Shown here: positions 12,068 to 23,767 of the stretch, one piece after another
Layout of the letters: each line of letters opens with the position of its first letter
How positions within the stretch are numbered: the stretch's first letter is position 1
Translations under genes and position numbers: made by a program
Assembly: GCF_902167145.1 (NCBI RefSeq)
Contig: NC_050105.1
Coordinates: 121,971,898-122,035,897, forward strand
Length of the DNA stretch: 64,000 nt
Source: Zea mays
Taxonomy: Eukaryota; Streptophyta; Magnoliopsida; Poales; Poaceae
Direction of reading: 5' to 3'
Notes under the pieces: generated by a model
Databases searched by the model: none
What the model was told of the DNA's origin: nothing
What the model saw: only the letters and a program-made list of their open reading frames with translations

Positions 12068-12368
12068 AAGGACCAGGGCCCTCTTAGAGAGGGTTGGCCG
12101 CGCGGGGACGAGGACGAGACAGGCGCTCGCTTGGGGCCGCTCGCTCCCTCTCCCGCGTGGACGCTTGTAACCCCCTACTGCAAGCGCACCCGACCTGGGC
12201 GCGGGACGAACACGAAGGCCGCGGGATTCCCACCTCTCTCACGCCGGTCTCCGGCCGCCTCACTCTCCCCCCTTCACGCTCGCCCTCGCGCTCGACCCAT
12301 CTGGGCTGGGGCACGCGGCGACACTCACTCGTCGGCCCAAGGGACCCCCCGGTCTCGAAACGCCGACA

Positions 12369-14700
12369 CATGCTCATATAACTAGTTATGAACAAGTTGA
12401 AAATAGGTTTGACTAATAAATCATGATAAAGGATAATTAATATATTAATTATCTTTAATTCTATTGTAGGAACAAATAATCCAGATAATTAAAATAAATA
12501 CTATATTTATTAGTATATTATTAACTATCATTTTAGTTATGATAGTGTGAGCACTTATTTAAGCCATTATATCATTATTAGGCATATTACTATTTAGTAC
12601 GGCTACACTTAAACATCTATAACAAATTATATTAAATCACAATCATGATGTCTATTAAAAAGGTCATTTTATAGTTAGAAACAAATTCTCTAATTCTTTA
12701 GTAAGAAACCTATATTTACCAATATACTATCAATTTCTTTATTAGAAAAATATGAGCGCCTAATTAAGTCATTTTAACATTATTATAAATTCTACTCTTT
12801 CTGTTTTCTGCTTTCTTTTCTAAATAGAATTTATACGTATAACTAAAAATTGTTTATTTATAATTCTTCTGACATTAATATACTAAAAATTAATTGTACA
12901 TTACTAAATGAGACTTTTAATAACATATTCATTGTTATTATGGCATAAATAAGCCTTTCTAATTTTAAGTAATTAAGTACTATACTTATGATTATACTTT
13001 TATTATGAATAGTAACATTTTCATTTGACCGGAAGATACGTGGTTTAATACCTATTTCCATTTCTTATATCACTAAGATCACTAAGATTACACTTATCAC
13101 AATACTAACCAATTATCGCTCCACACATTAAAGCAAAATTAAATCCGTAAATGTATTCTAGTATGAAAATCACTGAAGTAGTGAATAGTGACCGTACTCA
13201 TTTTTAAAATTATAAAATCATACACATATTAAAACGTTGTCACGGGGTTTGATTTTGGTTACACGTATATATCGAATCTGTAATATCGTACACGAATCGC
13301 CAAATCGTATCATCATAATATTACACGATAAATCATAAGATTCAAAACATAATTTAGAAAATAAATCAGTGGGTTGTCTTTAACCTTGAGTTCGCTCATG
13401 TGCAAGGATGAACGTCGTCGAGGGGCGGTTCTCCAACAACAGCAGGGATGACGAGGCCTTGTCGACGGCGTGTGGTGCTGCGAACTCTGGGAGCCAGATC
13501 TGGGAGCGGTTGAGAGTTTGCGGTGGGTGGCCACGGCGCTGTCGAACTGAGCAGCAAGCAACGAGCAAGGGAGCACGCGACGTGGGGAATCTAGTGGTGG
13601 TCTTCTCCGACGGCGAGGGGGTGCGGAAGCCGGGTCGGCTGCGGCGCGAGCTCGCTGGACGGACGGAGGAAGGTGAACGGCGGCAGCGTGCGTACAGACT
13701 ACATAGGAGCGGCATGCCACAGGTGAGTGCGAGAGAACGAGCAGCCGGGGTGGGGAAAGAGGTGAGCCCGGCCATGGCTTTTATAGCCAAGGAGGAGGGA
13801 GCGAAGGGGCGTCGGATTGAAGAGCATCAAGACCATTAATGGTGCTTTAACTGTGTGGGGGAAGAAACGGTCGCGAGTAACGGCATGGCGTGATGGAGAG
13901 GCGAATGGTCATGGGGGCACAGCTGTAGTTCTCTACTGCAGCAGCTGGGCAGGCGCGGACAGGGGAGGCGATGAGACCGAGTGGTGCACGAGCGACGACG
14001 GCGCAACGTTACTGGCGAGCAGACACACGGATGAACACGAGCTGGAGAAGCATCACGTGAGGAAGAAGAAAGAAATGACACTTAGATGTCGGCCCTACTT
14101 GTAAGAGAGAGAAGAGAGGGAGCGTTAGGAACACGGGATGGGCAATGGGCTCGTGCGTTCATTTATTTTATTTTATTTTTTTCTTTATTTATTTATTTCA
14201 AAATTCCTTTTTTATTTTTTATTTTTTTAAGTAGGTAATTCATTAAAAATTATAAATAAATATGTTTTAAATATCTCAAAAAATTATAATAATATTTTCA
14301 TAAATAAAATATACAAGTTTAAAGAATGGATAATTTTAGGCAAAAATCTACTATTTAAATAGATTGGGCTCCACACAAAGAAATAGATCAAAATGAAGTT
14401 TTCACAAATACCTTCAAACTAAACCTATGCATATTCCAAAAACAATATTTTAACAACTCATTCTTATTTTATAAAATGAGATTTTTCATACTAGCTTAAA
14501 TCCAAAAAATAGATATATCAAACAAAGTTTATGCTTCGGCATGAATTCATCAAACACTTGACAAAATTTTATCTATTCAAGAATTGTTCAAATTATTTAT
14601 ATTATATTTTACTATTAGAAATCATAAGTATTTTTCCTTTCTATTGAAAAATAATAATATAAACTAAGTTATCTTCAATTGATGGATTTAGGGTGTTACA
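12369..14700 (-). mobile_element. Element X: LTR of another retrotransposon, minus strand, split by copy A
   Basis: Mostly AT-rich sequence, unlike the GC-rich Gypsy copies. Read on the minus strand it begins at 14700 with TGTAACACCCTAAATCC, a start typical of Tekay/RIRE3-like chromovirus LTRs, and has a TATAAAA box about 915 bases in. It abuts CGACA at 14701-14705 in pol of copy B, the likely target duplication. Its other part lies left of copy A, outside the window. A GC-rich stretch (about 13400-13950) has open frames on both strands, but no recognisable protein is seen. The superfamily assignment is tentative. Confidence 0.55.
13780..13786 (-). promoter_or_regulatory. Candidate TATA box of element X LTR
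   Basis: Minus strand reads GGCTATAAAAGCC across 13777-13789, supporting minus-strand orientation. Confidence 0.45.
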
Positions 14701-16743
14701 CGACACTACTTTGAGTCTCATCCGGTGACTGTGGTGTCATCCTTCCCCCTGGGGGAGATCATCCAGTGCCGAGAGGCCTCGGGTAGGATTGCAAAGTGGG
14801 CGGTGGAGATCATGGGCGAGACTATCTCGTTCGCCCCTCGGAAGGCCATCAAGTCCCAAGTCTTGGCGGACTTTGTGGCTGAATGGGTCGACACCCAGCT
14901 TCCAGCAGCTCCGATCCAACCGGAACTCTGGACCATGTTTTTCGACGGGTCGTTGATGAAAATAGGAGCGGGCCCGGGCCTGCTCTTTATCTCACCCCTC
15001 GGGAAGCACCTCCGCTACGTGTTGCGCCTCCATTTCCCGGCGTCCAACAATGTGACCGAGTACGAGGCTCTGGTTAACGGGTTGCGCATCGCCATCGAGC
15101 TAGGGGTCCGACGCCTCGACGCTCGTGGCGACTCGCAACTTGTCATTGACCAAGTCATGAAGAACTCCCACTACCGCGACCCGAAGATGGAAGCCTACTG
15201 CGATGAGGTTCGGCGCCTGGAGGACAAGTTCTTCGGGCTCGAGCTCAACCACATCGCCCGACGATACAACGAGACTGCGGGCGAGCTGGCTAAGATAGCC
15301 TCGGGGCGGACAACGGTTCCCCCGGACATCTTCTCCCGAGACCTACATCAACCCTCAGTCAAGACCGACGACATGCCCGAGCCCGAGAAGGTCTCGGCCC
15401 TGCCCGAGGCGCCCTCGGCTCGACCCGAGGCACCCTCGGCCCCCGAGGGTGAGGCACTGCGCGTCGAGGAAGAGTGGAATGGGGTCCCGCCTAATCGAGA
15501 CTGGCAGACCCCATACTTGCAATATCTCCACCGAGGAGAGCTACCCCTCGACCGAGCCGAAGCTCGGCGACTGACACGGCGTACCAAGTCATTCGTCTTG
15601 CTGGGTGACGGGAAGGAGCTCTACCACCGCAGTCCCTCAGGCATCCTCCAGCGATGCATATCCATCGCCGAAGGTCAGGAGTTATTGCAAGAAATACACT
15701 CGGGGGCTTGCGGTCATCACGCAGCACCTCGAGCCCTCGTTGCAAATGCCTTCCGACAGGGTTTCTACTGGCCAACCGCGGTGGCCGACGCCACTAGGAT
15801 TGTACGCACCTGCCAAGGGTGTCAATTCTACGCAAAGCAGACCCACCTGCCCGCTCAGGCTCTGCAAACAATACCCATCACCTGGCCGTTTGCTGTATGG
15901 GGTGTGGACCTCGTCGGTCCCTTGCAGAAGGCACTCGGGGGCTACAAGCACCTGCTGGTCGCTATCGACAAATTCTCCAAATGGATCGAGGTCCGACCCC
16001 TAAACAGCATCAGGTCCGAACAGGTGGTGGCGTTCTTCACCAACATCATCCATCGCTTTGGGGTCCCGAACTCCATCATCACCGACAATGGCACCCAGTT
16101 CACCGACAGAAAGTTCCTGGACTTCTGCGAGGATCACCACATCTGGGTGGACTGGGCCACCGTAGCTCACCCCATGACGAATGGGCAAGTAGAGCGTGCC
16201 AACGGCATGATTCTGCAAGGACTCAAGCCGCGGATCTACAACGACCTCAACAAGTTCAGCAGGCGATGGACGAAGGAACTCCCCTCGGTGGTCTGGAGTC
16301 TGAGGACAACGCCGAGCCGAGCCACAGGCTTCACGCCATTTTTTCTAGTCTATGGGGCCGAGGCCATCTTGCCCACAGACTTAGAATACGGTTCCCCGAG
16401 GACGAGGCCGTACGACGACCAAAGCAACCGAACCGACCGAGAAGTCTCACTGGACCAGCTGGAAGAGGCTCGGGACATGGCCCTACTACACTCGGCACGG
16501 TATCAGCAGTCCCTGTGACGCTATCACGCCCGAGGGGTTCGGTCCCGAGACCTCCAGGTGGGCGACTTGGTGCTTCGGCTACGACAAGACGCCCGAGGGC
16601 GCCACAAGCTCACGCCTCCCTGGGAAGGGCCATTCATCATCGCTAAGATTTTGAAGCCTGGAACATACAAGCTGGCCAACAGTCAAGGCGAGGTCTACAA
16701 CAACGCTTGGAACATCCAACAGCTACGTCGCTTCTACCCTTAA
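14701..16743 (+). pseudogene. pol fragment of copy B: second half of RNase H, archaeal-type RNase H, integrase
   Basis: The first residues match the first RNase H of copy A from about 4507 onward. Then follow the second RNase H (FFDGSL, NNVTEYEALVNGL), a short proline linker, the HHCC site, and a D,D35E integrase with TDNGTQF and GQVERANG. The frame is uninterrupted for about 605 codons until a TGA at 16516, where copies A and C have CGA (a CpG change), and then stays open to the shared end at 16743. It is truncated on the left by the X insertion, so it is not functional. Confidence 0.92.
15383..15445 (+). repeat. 21-bp linker minisatellite, copy B (about 3 units)
   Basis: Units of the type APSARPE; the shortest array of the four copies. 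Confidence 0.7.
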
Positions 16744-18364
16744 GATGTTTTTCAAGTCGTTCATATACCTCGCTTACATACAAAGTCTAACCGTCAAGGA
16801 AGGGTCAGCCTTGCCTCGGCAAAGCCCGACCCTCCCTCGGGGGCTAGAAGGGGGGCACCCCCTCTGCGTCAAAATTTTCCTCGGAAAAAGTCTTTCTGCC
16901 AGAACGTCTTTCGTGCTTTTTGACTACTTCGAAAGTGGGATCCTGAAAACGACGAAGTACACGTAAGCAGGCAAGGCCGACCGAGCCGAGGGACTCCTAC
17001 GCCTCTGGGATACGGATACCTCACTTATCACCTTCTGCGATAAGTAACTCACGCTCGGATAAGCGATTTCGCTGACCGAACAAGTCTTAACGCTCGGAAA
17101 CTTTTCTTCCGAAACGATTTTTCGTGCCTTCTCGACTATATCGATAACAGAATCCTACGGACGAGTAAGAGTACACGTAAACGGCAAGGCCGACCGAGCC
17201 GAGGGACTCCTACGCCTCCGGGATACGGATACCTCACTCATCACCTTCCGTGAAAAGTAACTCTCGCTCGGACAAACAATTCTGTTACCGACAAATAAGT
17301 CCAGATACTCAAAACAAGGGGAAAAGAAACGCAGCTTTACAACACGACGATGATATGTTTGGGCCTCGGTGGCCGCCAAAAAACATACGCACACTACAGA
17401 TAAATTGTTCCTGCAGGATCAGACGTCAGTGGGGGAGCAGCAGCACCCTCGGCGTCGACTCCACCTTCGGCGGAATCCGACCCGGCCTCAGACGGCAACA
17501 CGGTCGAAGGATCTCCACCTCGAAGGAACCTGTTGGCACCATGCCTGGGCCATCGCCGCCAGGGTCTCCTCCGAGAACTCGGCCCGAGCAGACGGCTCAA
17601 CCGGTCGCTCCGTAGCCTCAGCCAGCTGTCCCCCGAGGACGTCAGCCTGGCTCATGGCCTCGGCAACCTGACTCCGGCGTCGGTCCCGTCAGCGGACGGC
17701 CCGGCCAGGCTCCGGCCGATGAAGCTTCTTTTCGAGCCAACTCTGCCTCTGTCCATGCTGACACCGCTGCCTCCGGCTCCGGCTCATCGTAGAGCGGCCA
17801 AGGGTTTCTTTAACTAAGCAAGAGAAGCCTCGGACGACAAGGTCGACCGAGCCGAGGGACTCCTACGCCTCCGGGATACGGATACCTCACTCGTCACCTT
17901 CGCACGATGCAACTCACACTTGGTTAAGTGGTTCAGTTAGCCGACAGGCGAGTCCTAGTGCTCGAAATGAGGAAAAAACACGGCTTTACGCCAAAATACA
18001 TAAATGTTCAGGCCCCGACAGCCACAATGAACAGACACCGGCACTCAAGGTGCCATTACAAACGGAACTCCGGTTCCACCCCCGCGAGTACGAACAACCC
18101 CCCACATTGGAGGGCCTGCGGGGCGACAAAACCCCAGGTGGCTCGCCGACACCCGCTCCGGCAGCAGCGACAACGACCTCCGCTCCCGGTGGCCGAACAG
18201 CAGCAGCGATGGCCTCAGGGCGGACGCTGCTGCAACGAGCCCCTCACCCACGTCCCCACTCGAGGGGCGAGGACAAGCTATCAAAGCCAAAGAGCCGGAG
18301 GCCCAGAGCGCGGATGGTGGCGGTGATCCCGTCGGCGATGAGGACTTCTTTAGCCGCCACCACC

Positions 18365-19045
18365 TCAGCGCCGACGACGGAAGCCATCTGCCCACCGACA
18401 GATCCCCACTCGGATCCTCTCGGACGGGCGAGCACCAACCTCCACGCAGAGGCGTCGTATCGGAGCAAAGGCAGGACAGCCCAAGAACACGAACGCCGCC
18501 CTAGCAGCGCGCGACGTCTTGGGTGGTCCTCCGGTGCGCACAGCGCGACGACCGCTCATACGGCGGGAGGGGGCACCGGGAGCCGAGATAGAGCCAGCTG
18601 AGCCAGCGAGCCCAGCGCGCTGAAGCTGACGACGCTCGTGGCCGACCAGCCCCGTGTTGTCGGAGTTCGCCCCTTCCGCTAGGCTGGTGAGCGCCCTCTC
18701 CGCTGAATGCTGAAGGAGAGGGTGACCCACGAATCCGTGCGGGAGGTAGAGCTCTGGCTCAGCCCGCCCTCCGCCCCAGCAAGGATGATGAAGATCCTTG
18801 AAGCTGAGGGCGGGGCAGAGGCCGCAGCCCGGCTCGCTTCTCCCCACCATCGAACTGGCGGTCACCGTCTTGGGTGACCACCGGTGAGTGGATGCAGCCG
18901 GGCTGCCTGATGAAAATCCTTGAAGCCGAGCGATGGCTGAAAGGTACCAACTTCCGCGAAGTTGCGTTCCTCCGACGACGACAAGACGGAAGAACCATGG
19001 GCGCTCCCCATCCGGGGGCTCGGAAGGTAGAAGGACGCGATGCAT
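18365..19045 (-). CDS. Possible antisense ORF in the 3' tail of copy B (226 codons)
   Basis: Counterpart of the minus-strand frame in A and C; includes GGTQLRGSWYLSAI and KDLHHPCWGGGRAE. No known domain. It extends further than in A, but the extension is not conserved. Confidence 0.2.
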   Translation of the reverse strand: MHRVLLPSEPPDGERPWFFRLVVVGGTQLRGSWYLSAIARLQGFSSGSPAASTHRWSPKTVTASSMVGRSEPGCGLCPALSFKDLHHPCWGGGRAEPELYLPHGFVGHPLLQHSAERALTSLAEGANSDNTGLVGHERRQLQRAGLAGSAGSISAPGAPSRRMSGRRAVRTGGPPKTSRAARAAFVFLGCPAFAPIRRLCVEVGARPSERIRVGICRWADGFRRRR

Positions 19046-20840
19046 GAGGAAAGTGCGAGGACATGGTTGCCATCCAAGGGGGCCGCCCTCCTTTTAAAGG
19101 CGACTCTCCCCACTTGCGTCCTCAGCCGTCGCGGACTGAGTCTTCACCAACACGCTCCAAGGTCCTCCCCCTTCGACACGAGGGCTGGGTCCCACGCGTC
19201 ATGCAAGCTGGCCCAGGACAGAAGGAGCCAAACCGCCGCGCGCGGAGCGCACAACTGCCCAGCGGTTACAAGCACTCCTCCACTTTCGCCCAGACCAGCG
19301 GGTGAAAGGGCGGACCGCCATGCAGGCGGCATGCAACCGTACCAAGAGGGCGCACCCTTTCGACTCCGACGCGTCCAGCATGGGGGCCCAGGCCCACACG
19401 TCATGTAACCGGCGCGCCGGTTACTACGTGCGGGAAACTGCACCGCCACTTGCGCCAGTACCGCGCCTTCTCAACTGCGGAACTGGTGCCGCAACTCGAG
19501 GCAACCCTGCACATGGCCCAACAGTGCCAACCGAGCACATCGGTCACGGGTCAGTCAGCCGCGGGAGAAGGCGCGACGGTCGATATGGCCAAAAGTGGGC
19601 CGGCAGTGATGACGGCGGCAGGCGGGTGGAAGCAGCGGTCTAGTCGTCTGCAGGCTCACGTCCCCTCCTGGGACAGCGAGAGAGCCCTCTCCCACGTATG
19701 AAGACGACGCGCCCGTGTTCTGTTCCTCGAACGGCTCGCGCACGCACAATGGCTGCCCCGCGAACCACACGTCCCGTCGCATTAACTCTACGGCAGGGCA
19801 GGCGGCACCTTTGGCAGGCGAAGCAGGCGACGCTTCACCTCCGCCATAATGACCGCGTCAAAAAAGGTACGCCACGTCGTTCGATTTCGTATCCTTTTCC
19901 TCTTCCTCTTTCTCTCTCTTGCTACAGGGACCGGGAAAGGGGATACTCCCAAAGGGATCCTTCTCCGCGAAGGAAGCGGGCCCCGAGCCCCCTACTGATC
20001 AGAGGTTCGAAGGCTGGCCCCTCGGAAGGGTTCGACAGTCGCCTTAGAGCACTCGGGCTCCGAGCCCTTCTACTGATTAGAGGTTCGAAGGCTGGTCCCT
20101 CGGAAGGGTTCGACAGCCACCTCAGAGCACTCGGGCTCCGCTCCCACCACTGGTCAGAGGTTCGAAGGCTAGCCCCTTGGATGGGTTCGACATTCGCCTC
20201 AGGCCACTCGGGCTCCGCGCCCACTACTGATCAGGGGTTCGTAGGCTGGCCCCCGAAAGGTTCGACAGCCGCATCAGAGCAAGTAGAGCGAGGGATGACT
20301 CTGGGTACGTCCTATACATGGACGAGGCTCGGGCTACGCTCCCGAGGTACCCTAGGACATTTCCGAGACCAGCGGGAGCGATTTTGTAACGAAATCCCAT
20401 CAGAGGGAGGCATCGAGCCCTCGGACCCTATCAAACGGGAACGGGTTCGACAAATCACCTGCAGGTACTTTTGGAGTGCGCCTCTGGGCCACTAGCCGAC
20501 CCTTATCGAACGGGGCACGGGCATCCACTCGGATCACCCGTTAGCAACTCACTGGAGACACCATGTTCGGCACCCTCCGAGGGCAACATGGCGCTTCCCC
20601 CCCTCCTCCTTGCGGAAAGGCGACGCAGGGGCGTATGAAAAAAGCCGAGTCTGTCCTTGACCGTCCTCTCGCTCGGTGCGGAGGCTCGGGGGCTGCTCTC
20701 GCAAACCCGGCTCCGGCCAAACCGTTGACAGCGTCAACATACCAGCCCGAGAACTTGGAACCTGACTATGCACCCGGGCTACGGCCAGTTCGCATGAGGG
20801 AACAACCAGACCGGCCGAAGCATCACGAAACGCGCTAAGA

Positions 20841-20910
20841 CCTCGAAGGAGTCAAACCACTCCTCCGAGGCCTCGGGGGCTACACCCGGCGGGTGCGCTC
20901 GCGCGCACCC
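20841..20910 (+). other. Double hairpin upstream of the polypurine tract, copy B
   Basis: The first stem, CCTCGAAGGAGT with ACTCCTCCGAGG (20841-20870), pairs at 11 of 12 positions. The second stem, GGGTGCGC with GCGCACCC (20891-20910), is perfect with a TCGC loop. Present also in C and D, missing from A. Confidence 0.55.
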
Positions 20911-21012
20911 ACCGGAACAAAACGCAACCGAGAAAGGCCGGTCCCCTTGCAAAAAAGTGCGACAAAAGCCTCCAAGCGAGTACTAACACTCCCTTCGAGG
21001 CTCGGGGGCTAC

Positions 21013-21189
21013 TGTCGGGGACCATAATTAGGGGTACCCCCAAGACTCCTAAATCTCAGCTGGTAACCCCCATCAGCACAAAGCTGCAAAGGCCTGATGG
21101 GCACGATTAAGGTCAAGGCTCAGTCCACTCAAGGGACACGATCTCGCCTCGCCCGAGCCCAGCCTCGGGCAAAGGCAGCCGACCCCGGA
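21013..21189 (+). repeat. 3' LTR of copy B, first part
   Basis: Starts TGTCGGGGACC at 21013 and stops at CCGGA, where copy C is inserted. It continues at 36211. Confidence 0.93.
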
Positions 21190-21703
21190 TGTCGGGGACC
21201 ATAATTTGGGGTACCCTCAAGACTCCTAATCTCAGCTGGTAACCCCCATCAGCACAAAGCTGCAAAGGCCTGATGGGTGCGATTAAGTCAAGGATCGGTC
21301 CACTCAAGGGATACGATCTCGCCTCGCCCGAGCCCAGCCTCAGGCAAGGGCAGCCGACCCCGGAGGATTTACGTCTCGCCCGAGGACCCCCTCCAGCAAC
21401 GGACACACCTTCGGCTCGCCCGAGGCCCAATCTTCGCCAAGAAGCAACCTTGGCCAAGTCGCCACGCCGACCGACCGTATCGCAGTAGCATTTAATGCAA
21501 AGGTGGCCTGACACCTTATCCTGACGTGCGCCCTCCAGTCGACAGAGCCGAAGTGACCGCAGTCACTTCGCCGCTCCACTGACCGGCCTAACAAGAGGAC
21601 AGCGCCGCCTGCGCCGCTCCGACTGTTGTGCCACTCGACAGAGTGAGGCTGACAGCAGCCAAGTCCGGCCTCAGGCGCCATAGGAAACTCCGCACCGCCC
21701 GAA

Positions 21704-22290
21704 GGGCTCGGACTCGGGCTCAGCCCCAGAAGACGACGAACTCCGCATCGCCCGACCCCAGGGCTCGGACTCGGGCTCAGCCCCGGAAGACGACGAACTC
21801 CGCTTTGCCCGACCCCAGGGCTCGGACTCGGGCTCAGCCCCGGAAGACGACGAACTCCGCTTCGCCCGACCCCAGGGCTCAGACTCGGGCTCAGCCCCGG
21901 AAGACGACGAACTCCGCTTCGCCCGACCCCAGGGCTCGGACTCGGGCTCAGCCCCGGAAGACGACGAACTCCGCTTCGCCCGACCCCAGGGCTCGGACTC
22001 GGGCTCAGCCCCGGAAGACGACGAACTCCGCATCGCCCGACCCCAGGGCTCGGACTCGGGCTCAGCCCCGGAAGACGACGAACTCCGCTTCGCCCGACCC
22101 CAGGGCTCAGACTCGGGCTCAGCCCTGGAAGACGACGAACTCCGCATCGCCCGACCCCAGGGCTCGGACTCGGGCTCAGCCCCAGAAGATGACGAACTCC
22201 GCTTCGCCCGACCCCAGGGCTCGGACTCGGGCTCAGCCCCGGAAGACGACGAACTCCGCATCGCCCGACCCCAGGGCTCGGACTTAGCCC
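21704..22290 (+). repeat. 57-bp tandem repeat in LTR U3, copy C 5' LTR (about 10 units)
   Basis: The unit is built on GGGCTCGGACTCGGGCTCAG and GAAGACGACGAACTCCGC. Because 57 is a multiple of three, long repetitive open frames appear on both strands here; they are not genes. Confidence 0.93.
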
Positions 22291-22784
22291 TGGCCTAAGC
22301 CAACGGTCTCCGCCTCACCCGACACAGGGGCTCGGACTCGACCTCGGCCTCGGAAGACAGACTCGACCTCGACCTCGGAGGAGCCTCCACCTCGCCCACC
22401 CCAGGGCCCGGACCGACCACGTCACAGGAGGCGCCATCATTACCCTACCCCAAGCTAACTCAGGCTACGGGGAACAAGATCGGCGTCCCATCTGGCTCGC
22501 CCCGATAAAACAAGTAATGATGGCGCCCCGCATGCTCCATGACGACGGCGGCTCTCAGCCCCCTTACGGAAGCAAGGAGACGTCAGCAAGGACTCGACAG
22601 CCCCGACAGCTGTCCTTCCGCCAGGCTCCAGCGCTCCTCCGACGGCCACGACACCACACGAACCGGGTGCCAAAACCTCTTCGGCTGCCACAATGGCATG
22701 TACTTAGGGCACTAGCTCTTCTTTGCTAGACATGTTAGCACACTGCTACACCTCCCATTATACACCTGGATCCTCTCCTTACGC

Positions 22785-22794
22785 CTATAAAAGG
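22785..22794 (+). promoter_or_regulatory. LTR TATA box, copy C 5' LTR
   Basis: CTATAAAAGG; would drive the genomic RNA of copy C. Confidence 0.7.
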
Positions 22795-23084
22795 AAGGTC
22801 TAGGGCCCTCTTACAGAGGGTTGGCCGCGCGGGGAAGGACGGGACGGCGCTCGCGTAAGCCGCTCGCTCCCTCCCGCGTGGACGCTTGTAACCCCCTACT
22901 GCAAGCGCACCCGACCTGGGCGCGGGACAAACACGAAGGCCGCGGGTTTCCCCTTTTACGCCTGTCTCCCTCCGGCTTCTTCCCCCCTTCGCGCTCCGTC
23001 TCGCGCCGACCCATCTGGGCTGGGGCACGCGGTGACAATTTACTCGTTGGTCCAGGGACCCCCCGGGTTCGAAACGCCAACAGT

Positions 23085-23102
23085 TGGCGCGCCAGGTAGG
23101 GG
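23085..23102 (+). other. Primer-binding site of copy C
   Basis: TGGCGCGCCAGGTAGGGG, two bases after the LTR. Its complement fits my memory of the 3' end of plant tRNA-Arg(CCU), CCCCTACCTGGCGCG plus CCA. Position is certain; the tRNA identity is from recollection. Confidence 0.75.
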
Positions 23103-23767
23103 CCTGCAGCATGTTGACGAATAGCTTCCCGTCAAGCGCCAGATGGGTAGTCTCCAGCAACCTTTCCAGCCCGGGACGGTGCTCCGTTTCGGGAGTCTTG
23201 AGTTCATGTCCCTCGACGGCAGCTACGACATGATACTCCTTCCTCCGCCGCACGACAGCGACAATGGCGGTCGACAACCCGCCCGCCGGCGGCGGAATCG
23301 ACGACGTCTTCCCCACGTGGCGGAAGAACAACATTCGGACTTGTCTCGTCGCCTCCCCCGCCGACGGAGGAGGAGGTGGGGCAACCAAGGCCAAGCAGGA
23401 GGCGACACCTCGTCGGCTGTCGAGCGAGTCGACGGTGCCAGCGCCCCAACGGGGGACACGTCGGGCATCGACTTCGCGTCTGAGACGAAGACGAGCGCCG
23501 TCTCCCCGCAACACGCCAACTCCAAGCAAACGGACGACGCCAGCACGCTCGCAAAAGACTTGCTAGGCATCGCCCTCGTGCCTGAGACGACGGTGCAGTC
23601 CACCCCTGATGTGACTTCGTCACCGCCCATCGACCAAGAGGTACCGACCGATTCCCATCTTGTACCTTTTGGATTCAGCCTCGACCCACCAAGCGACTTC
23701 GCTTCGGTGGACACTCTCATTGAGGCGAGCCCAAACCCTCTGGGGTATCGTATTCGGTCACCCTGGG

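Larger units (their letters stand above)
1..12368 (+). mobile_element. Ty3/Gypsy (Tat lineage) LTR retrotransposon, copy A, 5' LTR outside window
   Basis: The window opens inside the primer-binding site, so only the internal region (1-10469) and the 3' LTR (10470-12368) are present. Order: leader, gag-protease (57-3305), RT-RNase H-second RNase H-integrase (3306-6616), a long non-coding tail, polypurine tract, LTR. Two successive RNase H domains place it in the Tat lineage. The LTR resembles that of copy D (both read AGCATAAAG and GTCAGGGATCAGTCC near the start) more than those of B and C. The coding region has many stops and one frameshift, so the copy cannot encode its own proteins. Right flank is CATGC; a matching CATGC is predicted just left of the missing 5' LTR. 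A precise family name (xilon-diguus, flip or RIRE2-like) is a guess from memory. Confidence 0.93.
10470..12368 (+). repeat. 3' LTR of copy A (1899 bp)
   Basis: Starts TGTCGGGGACCATAAT and ends AACGCCGACA, giving TG...CA ends within the short inverted repeat TGTCGG/CCGACA. It carries about ten units of a 56-bp tandem repeat in U3 and a TATA box at 12058. Sequence after 12368 is unrelated and AT-rich. Confidence 0.95.
16744..21012 (+). other. Long 3' non-coding tail of copy B
   Basis: About 4.27 kb. The 60-bp motif occurs at about 16973, 17186 and 17839. Four tandem units around TTCGAAGGCTGGCC lie at 19993-20290. The TTTTAAAGG hairpin arms are at 19066 and 19099. The GAGGCTCGGGGGCT polypurine-like string occurs at 20681, 20867 (variant GAGGCCTCGGGGGCTAC) and 20997, the last being the actual tract. 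Two hairpins lie at 20841-20870 and 20891-20910. Confidence 0.8.
21190..23082 (+). repeat. 5' LTR of copy C (1893 bp)
   Basis: TGTCGGGGACCATAAT to AACGCCAACA. About ten 57-bp units in U3, TATA at 22785. Followed by one base and then the primer-binding site. Confidence 0.95.

Noticed and set aside
13313..13839. Overlapping ORFs on both strands in the GC-rich part of X
   Set aside because: No similarity to any protein I know and overlap on opposite strands; likely LTR sequence.
10470..21012. A and B as a tandem recombinant sharing one LTR, since A's LTR ends in CGACA and B resumes at CGACA
   Set aside because: Every LTR of the family ends CGACA; unrelated LTR-like sequence X lies between, and ordinary nesting explains the arrangement.
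21628..22287. Long repetitive ORFs on both strands of the C 5' LTR (also 34758-35586)
   Set aside because: They arise because the 57-bp tandem unit is a multiple of three and GC-rich; in copy A, where the unit is 56 bp, no such ORF exists.
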